Below are positions 49,001 to 61,000 of a stretch of DNA of 64,000 nt, one piece after another (position 1 is the stretch's first letter; the number at the start of each line of letters is the position of its first letter). The position numbers and the translations under genes are program-made. Below the pieces are notes generated by a model that searched no databases, was not told the origin of the DNA, and saw only the letters and a list, made by a program, of their open reading frames with translations. Origin of the DNA: Symsagittifera roscoffensis (lineage: Eukaryota > Xenacoelomorpha > Acoela > Convolutidae). The stretch lies in contig NC_087064.1 in NCBI RefSeq assembly GCF_963678635.1, forward strand, positions 59,344,338 to 59,408,337, written 5' to 3'.

Positions 49001-52000
49001 ACTCTGTCGTCGTACAGTAGAATGTTGTCCCTGACTGACAGGCGGCGTCTAACATTATGAAATTAGAGTCCTTATCAGTCTTTTAGGCTGTCCAATATTT
49101 GTTGTTTGACCATATTTATGAAAGGAGACAAGTTTCAGTCTCTATTTGTTGCCGCAGCAATAAAGCCTATATCCATAACCTTTCGCAGGTTTTTCTGGAA
49201 AAGCGGGGTGTCTTCCTCCTCGAGTGTTAGTGTCTGACATTTGTTGTCGATCCTTTCTCCGGTGGCCTCGTCGTTCTGCAAAGTTTGGCAGATAGCATCT
49301 GCTTTGTCATTTATTGCTCTAACAAATGTGAAACTTTCGTTAGAGGTAATCACCTGGTGTGACACATCGCTGATAGACAGTTGGGGCGGTGGCGGTTTAG
49401 CTAGGAAGTCATTGAAGGAGGCGTAATTAGAAGGTGCGAATGTAAGCTGAGATTGTGTGCAGCTGTTGCATTTGCGTAAGATACGCTTAAACGGTGACAA
49501 TGACATGCTTGTCTCAAGGGTTAGTCCATAATTGGGACGGAAATATCACTTGAATTTTGAACGTTTGAAATTTCAATGTTTTTCGAATCTGTAGTACTCA
49601 GCAAGTGACTTTTAACAGTGAATGCAGTTTGTGTGTGAATTGACTTTGAAGCTGCAAAGTTTTCGTTCCGGTCGAGCTCTAAAGTGCCTAGATATCCAAT
49701 TGGATTATCGTTCAAAGATATGTTTTGACTACTGCTATCTTGAAGTTCTGAGCTTTTTACGAAATCGTCAATCAGTGCGACCACAAATTTTTTATCGCAG
49801 TATGCTGGGGGTTGTGGTTTTCAATTAACCCCATTTTACTACCTGCTAGGTGTTTAATATCAAAATCGAACGGAATAAGTCTGTCGATCCACCTAGTTAT
49901 TTTACTTTGGTTGGTTTTATTTCCCCTGTTACTTGTTACTTTGTAGGGCGCTTACTAACGCTTGGTGGGCTGCAATCAGTGCGAATCGTCTCCCATATAG
50001 GTAGTTCTTAAAATGTTCAATAGCCCGTACTATGGCTAAAACTTCCAGTTCGTTAACTGAATTTTTTTTGTTGACGAGTATAGGAAACTTGACGTTACGC
50101 AATTGTTGCCCAAACTTTCGGTGTTTCTTGTTCGAGGGCTGCTCCGATTCCGGCACGACTTGCGTCGCACACATTGCGTGTTTCTATATTGCTTACGAAA
50201 TGTCTGTTCTCGGTAATGTTTTTAACCGCTTTTTTTATTTTTTCTCGTTTTCTGCCTTCCATTCGAAGTTTAATTTGTTTGACGTTAATAATAGTGGTCG
50301 GAGTGGCGTGCATATTAGGGCCAAGCTTAGGATAAATTTGTTCAGGTGATGGATAGATCTCATGAAGCTTTTGAGCTGTTTAAACGTCTTCGGATGGTGT
50401 AGAAAAGCTGTGGCATCTGTTTTCTTCTGAATGGGGGTGGTGCCGTATTCGTTTATTACGAATCATAACCACTCCTTCTCCTTGCAACTAAATCTGCATT
50501 TATCGACCGAGATGTTATCGTATTGATGGTGTGTTATTATCGAATATCTTTTACACTAGGTAGCTGCGCACTTAGTGTAGAGGCAAAGCGCTTGCCTGAG
50601 GTTCTAAAAGTCCAGGCTGTGTGTTCTGGTCAGACCTTGTTTTTTCCGCTATTTCTGTATTTTGGTTTTTCAAAATTTTTGGCTTCTAGTTCTTCTTTTT
50701 GTTTTTTTTGTACGCTTTGTTTTCATTTTCTTCAAACTATCAATTTGATCTCTCTGAAATGTGTTCAAGTCCCCCTTATTCAATTTCTTTGATTTTTAGA
50801 AATCAAAGAATGATATTCTTGTTTTTTTTTTGTATTTTTAGTCTACATACGACGGCATTTTTTTGAATAAATCAATATGCTTCAGAAGGATTCAAATGAT
50901 AACTGTCTAATGATTTTCTATTTTCTACAAATTAACATTGTCTTGTGGAACTTTCAATAACGTTTTTTCTTAAATTAAAGTAGGCTAATTAAGATTTTGA
51001 AAAGTTAAGTTATTGAAGCCTTAAGTTATTGAAGCCTTAATTTTAATTAAGACCTCGACAGCATAAATACTTTTTATATGCATTTTTGTTACTTATTCGT
51101 GGTTCTGTTGTTGAAAAATAATTTTAAAAAAACGGAGCGGTTTTCCATTACTCTCAGTTTGTTCGTTTCAGGTGTTCATTCTGGATTCGTTGTCCAACTA
51201 CGACCCGAAAGACGAAAACGAAGCACAGAGCATCTGTGATCGGGTCACGCCGAGACTCTCACATGCTAACTCAGCTGTAGTGCTCTCCTGCATCAAGGCA
51301 AGAATCATTTTTTCAGACGATCGTTCATCAAGATAAAGCCTTTAGACTTATATGGAAAAGTCATCTTCGAAGCTTAATCAGTGATTTTACTAGAATTCAT
51401 ATTGAAAGTAAGCATTATCGAAGACCCAAGGTTTTTCGATAACTCGAGAGTTTTTAACTTTGCGTTTTGAAATGGTTTCTTGTGCATTATTTCGATATAT
51501 TTGATGAGATAATTGTATTCCTGAGAGCAAGGGTCTTTTAATTACTTTTGCATGAAACTATGTCATTTTACGTTACAAGTTTTGTCTGAGAGGCCATCAT
51601 TTTACCGATCTTTCACATTTTATTATTTTCTTAAGTCGGTTAACCTCCTTTTTTTCTTAAACTGTTCGATTTAGGTGATAATGAAGCTGCTGGAGATGTT
51701 GAATGGAGAAGATGCAGTGGCTAACCTGGTGAAGAAACTGGCGCCTCCTCTGGTCACTCTTCTGAGCAGTGAGCCAGAGATCCAGTATGTGGCACTGCGT
51801 AACATCAACCTCATCGTCCAGAAGCGACCCGCAGTTTTGCGAAACGAAATGAAGGTAGGGAGAATAATTTGGATTCTAATTCTCGATTACAGACTGGAAA
51901 TTTCGGACTAGATTTGAACTCTATTTTGGAACGAATTGCATTAATTAGCATAGAATGAATCGTGTAGCGCAAATTAGAACTGCTACTCAAGTTTCAGTTT

Positions 52001-55000
52001 TTGTTGTTGGTCAATTCAAACGCAGAGCAGTACCGTCACAAATTTATTCATATTATTTTCTCTTGAAAGATAAGGGATAAAGAAAAAATGCAATGGGGTA
52101 CAGTTATGATAGCTAGATCTCTACAATGCTGTCAGACCTTCAAAATTTCAGAAAAAGCATGCTTATTTATTTCGTAGGACTCTTCTTCCATGCTTGCTTT
52201 TTGATGGATCCATGTTTAGTACCAGCTGCATGCGATTGTAGGTGTTTTTCGTGAAGTACAATGACCCGATCTATGTGAAGTTGGAGAAGCTGGACATCAT
52301 GATTAGATTGGCCAATCAGCAGAACATAGGCAGTGTGCTGAGTGAACTAAAAGAGTACGCCACTGAAGTGGACGTCGACTTCGTAAGGAAGGCTGTCCGA
52401 GCTATCGGAAGGTGCGATTTTAAGATTTCCTTGATCATCTGACATTTAGGCAAGAAATCAAAGCTAATAAAATACCAGGTAACTGTAATATAAAATTAAC
52501 GCGCGTTTTAGTTTTCTTGATAAGAAAAGATGAAATGTTTGGGTTTTTTCTGAACCCAGTTATTTTTTCTGGAATCTGTAAAGAGACTTAGTCATAAGTT
52601 TTTATCGTACTGGTGTCAGCCACATGACTTATTCCGTTTGCGTAGATTAAATTTGTATTAAGCCTATGAAATGTGTCCACGTCCCTGTTGTTTTAACAGG
52701 TGCGCGATAAAAGTGGAAAGTGCAGCTGAGAAGTGTGTGCAGACGCTGATTGAATTGATCCAGACTAAAGTTAACTATGTTGTACAGGAGGCCATAGTTG
52801 TAATCAAAGACATCTTCCGAAAGTACCCGAACAAATACGAAGGTATGAAATGAACACAATCTGAGTGTCATTGCTTATTGAGTGCTACTGAACGTAGTGA
52901 AGACACTTATATAGAGGTCGAGTTGTTTTTTTTTCAGGAAAAATTCAAATGTGTCCTCACCAATCTTGATTGTTTGCTTTTGAATTTTAATCAAGTTCAG
53001 TTCAATTGCAATTGCTCAAAGAAAGGGAAATTTTGCTCAACATATTAGTTCAAATGGCGCGAAAAAATGTGAACGACTTCTTGTTTCAAAACTGGTTTTT
53101 ATTTTTAAGATTACCCTACGGAATAAAAAAAAATTTACCTTATGAAAAAGTTGTATGTATTTTTTCCGTATTTTAAAATTTTTTCCGTAAACAAATTTCT
53201 TCACAAATCATTTACTTTCACGTGCAGGCTGATATGCTCAATTTTGAAAGTTGAAAAAAAAACTACCTTTTTGTTCATTTTAAGTCGTAATAAAGAACGA
53301 AATGATTTTCACTGATATAGGTGTTGATGATTTTGTATGTTTTTTTTTCAGGAAAAAGTCGTAAAATGCTCAAATAATTACAGAATTGACTTATATATTA
53401 ATGCATTTAAAAAGGCACGTTGGTATATATGCACTATTTTTTTATGAATTGGATTAATTTGCGCTCTCCATTCATCAAAGCGGAATTTGCGCTGAAAAAA
53501 TTGCTCATTGATCATGCTTGTTTACAAGCGAGCGTAGTGTAATAGGACGAGTATTCTTTTTTCCACCCCACTTTTGGCGGCATTTTACGGCTTTTAATGA
53601 CATGTGCTTTGATATTCGTTTGGTAGTGCATTAACACAGTTGATGTGTTTTCAATTCACCCAACGAACAGTAAATTACAGAAATAAAAATTAAAATTCAG
53701 AAATTAAAGGTATATCGTAATATTTTTGAAATGTTAGTTTTTACGTAAATTGGCTTCAGGTTTTCCAATGTTTTACATGCAAATTTAGCGTGGATGACTT
53801 CCAAATAAAAGTGCTCACTTATTTGGAAATTTCACTGCTTTATTTGTGGCTAGTGTTTAATCTTCTATATACTATTAGGCTTCCATTGCTGAGTGGTTAG
53901 TGTGTGTGACTCTTAATCTTAAGGTCGCTGAATTTTTTGCTAATTCAAGGCTTATTTGTTTTTTTTGTCATATTTCACTTATAAAGCTAGTTTTTGTCGT
54001 GTTCTCCGTAGTGTTTTTGAAGCGAAGCTTCGCCTCTGTGTTTTAATTTGGGTTAGTTTTAAAAAACAGTCCATCATAAATTGTTTTTGAAAGAGTTTTA
54101 AACTGATATAGGGTTTTCGGCTCTTTTTCCTTTTCCCCCACCTCAATCAAACATGAACTTTATGGTCTAGTGAATGGTTTTACAAGGTTAATTATGAAGA
54201 CCAAATATGTTTGTCATGGCCTAATTAGTCTGCACGTCAATTTTCATGACAATCGGACAAAGTGAACAGTAATTTCAAATATAAAAATTTGCAGGTGGGG
54301 GGGGGGGGAAGAGCCGGGTTTTCGAAAGGTCAAAAAACTTTGATAGTTTTTTTTTTCGGTTGCTTTGTTCCTTGACACTTGTTAACTTGTTGAAAAATTG
54401 TTTTTCGGGTTGCTGGTTTTCTTTCGTCTTGATTTTTTGTACAAATCTGCATGAACTATGCTATTTTCACACGTGCAAAGAGTGATATGAAAATGCCATA
54501 GAACAGCCTTAACGTGGCAAGTTTTTTCATTCAACATTTTTGAATGAAAAATGATTGATTTTTCAGGTTTTTGGGTTTCGTTCTAATTTTCGTCGGCTCA
54601 ATTTCCGTTTTTTTTATGTTTGCGACAACCAAGGATATTGCGATCGGGCACTAAACTGTTTTCGTAAATAGCTTTATTCAAAGACTGGTCACATGGTAAT
54701 CAGTACATTTTATACCAGCTGCATGGTGAGTGTACCGCTTCATCGTTGATTAATAACATGGTTACTGTTTTGGCCGCATACTTCCGATTGCTCAAAATCA
54801 ACCCCAAAACATGAAGTATGTTATCATTTTCCTAATTTGAGTAAGCATTATCGAATCGGAGCAAAGATTTGTTTTCGCTTAAACAACTTAACAAATCAGA
54901 GTAACGGATACAATTAATATCTTGATTCATACGTAATTCGAATTTGGTTGCATAATTGGCGAAAAGCTTGCGGCCATGCCTGTGGAGACAAACGATCGGG

Positions 55001-58000
55001 ATTCGAGGACTCTTTTGTCTGCTTATTTTTGTCGGCTTGCTTGTGACAGCACGGGCTTTCCTCATGAATTACAAAATTTTATCCAAAATTGAAAACTCTG
55101 TTGATATTTTAGTCTAATCGTGATGATAATTAAGTACGGAGCAAGTATGCTAAAAATTTTTGGTCCGCGACTTACATGGAGCTTTGTCTTGAATCTTTCG
55201 AAATTAAAAAAAAATTAAGACAAAAAGTTGATTTCTCCCGTTTTTACACTTGCGATCTTGCGAGCGTTAGTTTATTAGAACGTACTCTTTTTTTAACCTT
55301 ACTGGCAAATAAGAGTGTTCATTAAAAGTATTAGCTTATTTGGTTGTACTTTTGCTATAATCACGATCTGTAGCATTGGAATTTTCATAGCATCTGTTCT
55401 CTGCTTTATTTGTGGCTAGTGTATGTGAATTTTTAAGCGTCCGTAGCCTAGTGTTTTTTGTGTGAAACACATAGTTTTTAGGTCGCTGATCGAATATGAG
55501 TCGTAGCTGAATTTCTAATTCGAGGTTTATTTCTAATTTTTCTTGTTTCACTTTATAGAGCTGCTTTTTGTCGTGTTCTCGATAGTGATTGCGAAGCACA
55601 GCTTGGCCTCTGTGTTTATACTTGGGATAGCACGTATGTTGCAACCGCGTACTAGACTTTTTTCTAATTAAGTTTGAGCACAGGACTAATCTCCTGGACT
55701 CTGTTGAAAATGCCGCAACAGGCAGATTTTGAGTATGTTAGCATTTTAAATGTCTGTGCTAATTGAAATTTTCCTCGTTGTTTTGTAAACCGAAATTTGT
55801 AATTTTGCTACCTATTTTTTTATTGGCTTAGTGGCCTTATATTGCGTCATTCGTTTTATTTACCGAAAAAGTTTTGCGTGCTTGTGCCTGTATTTTGAGG
55901 GCAAGCGGACTTGAATTTTTTAAATTCGTTTTTTGAGCCTTGTTTGAGTTTTTTTTGGCTTAAATGGTTTCTGCTCAGCTGTTTCCAGCTTTTCCCGAAA
56001 ATTTAATTCCATGCTAATTTGACTTTTATTGTTTTGGCATGTTTTTTTTAAAGTAGCTTTCTTCGTTTTGATAGATCTAGTTTTTTGGCTGTATCGATTT
56101 TTTTTTTCGCTCATCTTAGGTTTTCGTTTTTCGAATTTATCGCAATTGGTGCTGCGCTCCGCTCATGTGTAATCTCAGAAACAATATCTACCAAAATCTG
56201 GCAAATCTTTTGCAATTGTAGTTGATAAAAACTAAATTCCTGGTTCATGTAGAAAAAATTGAATTGAACTGCAAAAAGTTCACGAATGATTTTATTGCAA
56301 GTAGATGCAATTTTTGGAGGTCTATTAAATCAGTTTATGAGTATGCACTAAAAGATCTTGTGATAATGAGTCAGCATTTGTGATAATGCTCAGCTAATGA
56401 TTCTTTTTTCAACGAAAAACAACAACAAAAAATAAGTTTGATTTTTGACTAAGTTTGTTTGCTCAAGGAGGCTCTTCTCGGCAGGCATCACGGCCTAATT
56501 GGAGTGCTCTCAAATGCAGTGAAGTTTAAATTTGTGGTTATATATGGGTGGTTATAATGTTTCTGATTTCGCTTAAAAATAAATTTATTGTTCCGGCCAT
56601 TGAAAATGGGGAGGAACTTTGTATTTGGGTGTTTTAGTTTTTTTTTTCATTTTGTTTTCCATGCAAAATCAGGTACCACAAATATTCATCGGACTGGGTC
56701 GAGTGATATATTATATAAAAGTTCTCCTAATTGTGATTTGAACGACATTAAAAATGTCCCAAAAGTTTTCCTAGTGTCGAGAAAAACGATTTGATTTTTC
56801 GTCTATTTTGGAGCGAGTAAAGCCATCGAGTAACGTTTATATATAAAAGTTAGTAAATTAGGCTTAAACAACATGTATCATCACACCACGTAAAACAAGA
56901 CAAACTTTTGAATTTTATTCTGAAAATTTTCCGAGTATTCTGTGTTACTAGCACAGCAATCGGCTTTCCTTGTTGTTCCGACTTTCGATACGAAGGTAAC
57001 GGAATATTTGTGCTCGGGGTGGGTTTTTTTTTCTTCAGACAAATTTCGACTTTTTAACTAGCCGTTTTTGACTCAATTTTTTTTATATCATTCGAAAGCT
57101 ATTGTTGTCCTGAGCTTGAATTTGAAAAGATATTTCACCTGTGATCATTTTTCGTAAAGTTATGGGGGTTTAAAAATTGCCATTTTGGCCAATTTGGGAC
57201 AATTAACGCGCGATAAATTTCGCGCTATTAACGCGTAAGCGAGATTTAATCTGTCTTAGAAATCGTTCCAAAGTAGTTCAAGGAAGCTTATATGCCTAAT
57301 TGATTTGCTAATAGGCGCAAACTCTATCGCTTTGTACTTAATATGACGTGTGGGGGGATGTTTTTACATAAAATCTCAAATTTTTTCAAAATTTTGTTTA
57401 AATTTCTTTTATTACTTTGAAATTTTTCATCTTATTAATGCTCCATAGACCTTAAAAGGCAGTAGGAATTTTCAGGCCTTCGCCCTGATACGAGCAGTCT
57501 TGTTTATATATAAGGTTGCTTTGATGTTGAATCTCAATAAAACACAACAGTGTTCCTGGAAATGATGCGCACAAACCTTTTTTGGCGAGAGTGGAAATCT
57601 ACTATTAACTTTATCGAGGTTGCTTTGAAGTCGAATTTCATTAAATCCTTTTGATTCTTCTTCAGTTCGCAATATTAGTGTTACTGGCAGTGGCACGAGC
57701 GAAAAATGATTGAGCATTTTGTGTTAATTATGCATTATAATTTTTTCCTTTTATTAATAATTTATAGAATGATCATATCTAGGAGAAAATGCCGTTTCCG
57801 AGAGTTTGTGCTAGTGTTTGACTTTAGTATATATTGTAACAAGGCGCATTTGGACCATTTCTAATGTTGTTCAACCAGAACTGGATATCGGAAAAGGGTA
57901 CCAAAGAGACCTTAAGAAAATTTGGGGAACCAGAATAGCACTCCCACCTCCTAGGCTCGCTAATGATTGTAGGCTAGAAAACAATTGTAGCCAGTAGCGA

Positions 58001-61000
58001 ATTTGGGGGGGGGGCGGACGTCCCCCCCCCCCCCCCCCCCCCTCAAGAATCGACCCCCTGCCGACCCAAAGGGTCCCCCCGTTGTACTATTTTGAGATAT
58101 CCATTTTTGGCTGACTGACCTTAAAATTTTTTTGAAGGCTCTTTTGGCGCCAATCTTTACTAACATTGAGCGGGGAGCGCGAGCCGAAAAAACACGATTT
58201 TTTGGTCGAAATTTTCCAAAAAGTGCCTAAAAACGCCTTTTTTCAAAATTTGGCCTGCGGCGGAGAAACTTTGGTAAAATTAGGGTCTTTATAGTGGTTT
58301 GATTGAGCTCAGAAAATCAATTTGGTCGACCTAATTTCTAGATCCGCTCCCCCTCGAGAAATTCCTAGATCCGCGCCTTATTGTAGCTTAGTGTTATGAA
58401 GAAGAAAGTTTATTTCAATAATTTAAACGGTGTTTCAGGTATCATAGCAACTCTTTGTGAGAATTTGGATTCACTCGACGAGCCTGAAGCGCGAGCTGCT
58501 ATGATTTGGGTTTTGGGTGAATACGCGGAGAGAATTGACAATGCCGACGAGCTTCTCGAAACCTTCCTTGAAGGTTTCCATGACGAGTCGACTCAGGTTC
58601 AGTTGCAGCTTCTGACTGCAATTGTTAAACTGTTCCTGAAGAAACCGACCGAGACTCAAGATCTGGTTCAGAATGTCTTGTCTCTAGCCACTCAAGATAG
58701 TGATAATCCGGATCTGAGAGACAGAGGCTATATATACTGGAGGTTGCTCAGTACAGATCCAGCGGCTGCTAAGGAGGTTGTTCTGGCTGAAAAGCCTCTC
58801 ATTTCAGAGGAGACTGATCTCCTGGAACCGACATTGCTTGATGAGCTGATTGCACATATTGGTTCCCTGGCTTCGGTTTATCACAAACCTCCAGCTGCAT
58901 TCATCGAAGGATCAGGTTTGTTGCTATTGACTGATTTCAAATGAAACAAATTTTTCAATTTCATGTCTTGACGAATAAAGTGCTTTTAAGAAAAATCTGA
59001 ACCGCAAATGTACCCGCTAATAAATAGTAATACGATGCTGCTTAAGCGGAACCAATTCAAGTATCTAACTTTCGTACAGAAATGTCGTAAAAGAAGCTTC
59101 TATTTCTTAATTGTTGTTTTATATGTGATCAGAAATGAGAAGAATCAAACCAGTGGGTAGATCTGGTCCTTCTTCGTCCCAAGATGCGAATGCCACTCTG
59201 ACAGACCACAATTCGACTAGCAGCAGCATGCAGCAGGGCCCATCCATCATTCCAACTGCAGACTCCATGAGCGGAGACCTCCTCGGAGACCTGCTAGATC
59301 TCGGTGAGAGATTTTGATACTCTGATTAACTATCAATTTCTAAATTGAGAAAAGACGCCTTCTAAAGTAAGACGAAAAGTTGCTGGTAAAAGTAAAGACA
59401 AATATTGAGCTAGAGCGAGAAGGCACTAGCATTGGTTTTAGACAAATACGGCAATCACAAAAGTTAAGTTCCTCTTCTTTAAAAGAATGGGATGTTAATA
59501 GCGATCTAAATTATAGGTTTAAGGCATTGAATTATGATACGTAGCATATTTTCAACAAGTTTTAAAACACAGAACTTGAAAAGCAATTTTGAAATGTTTA
59601 GTAGTAGTAATAGAGTAGTACTAGTAGAGGCTTTAGGGCTCATGGCCCAAAGGTGTGAACAACTTTTTTCAGCTTGCATGAGTTTTTGATATGGGTTGCA
59701 CGATCCACAGGAGCACAGTACACGCCAGGTGCATGTGTCTAGTTGATTGTAGCTGTTTTTGAAGTAGTTGAAGTAACTTTCTGTCAGTTGTTTCTTTGTC
59801 GGGTTGACGCGGAATTGATATTGGAATATGTCGAATAGTTTAGGGGCTCTCGTCCGAAAATTTTCATCTGTTTGTGAAAGCGATTTTTTCTGAGTTCGAA
59901 ATCGCTGCTCTGTCTCGTGGTGCTGTTCCTCAGAAATACTGGGATTGATTCGTCTTTGACGTTGTATTTACCGTCCATCACTGACTGGAAGGATAGTATG
60001 TCAGGGAGTTCATTGTACATCGATAGTGGCAACATTTTTAAGGCTCGTAGTCTTTCTTTGTATCCAATTGTTTCGTTTGGTATTCATGATGTTGCTTTTT
60101 GTTGTACCTTTTCAATTTCTTTCTTTTCAGATTTGGAAGGGTACCATACCTGTGCTGCATATGAAATGACTGGGACAAGATAATCGATATAAGCATTCAG
60201 TTTTGTTTCAAGCTTTGTGTGTGACGAGATGTTTCATTTGATGTTAAAGAACTCCCGCCATGATTTGCTGACCCTTCGTTTGCTGTTTTCGCTCCTCGAG
60301 AGGCTTTTCGCCATTATCACGCCTAGATCTTTCTGGGAGTTTACAGTACCAAGTTTGGTATCAGTCGTTCTGTCAGTTTCTGTTTCTCCTTTTATACATA
60401 GCACTTCGCTTTTTTTCCATGTTCTTTACCGTTTGGTTGTCGATACTCCATTTTTCGAATTGGGTTGCCAGGGCTTCGGCTTCTTCGTTCTTTGCAATGA
60501 CTTTGAAGTCGTCTGCATAACCAAATGATATGTTTGGGATGACTGAGTCAGGGAGATCGTCCGCGTATATTAGGAATATGAAAGGGCAGAGTATAGAACC
60601 CTGCGGTACCCCTCTTGTGACAGGCGTGACTGGGGATCTTTTTCGGTTGATTTTGACACATTGTTTTCTTGATATCAAGTAGCTGGTCAACAGCTGTAGG
60701 ATCTTCCCTCCAATTCCTGTCTCTGCGATTTTTGATATAAGTGATTGATGTGCGACCTTGTCGAAGGCTTTACGGAAATCTATGTATAGCACCCGTAAGT
60801 CCGAGTTTTCTTTAATGTCTGTTTTCTGGTATATATCATGGTTTGGTAAAATATCGATGAAAAAAATCGTGGAAGTCATGTTTTTGTTTTCTGTAGGTCC
60901 TTCGCAATCCTCTAATCAACCGACTAGTTTCGGAGCATCCTCCAGTGAAGATGCTGGCGCTATTGATCTCCTCTCGATGGGCCTGGATTCACTCCTGACT

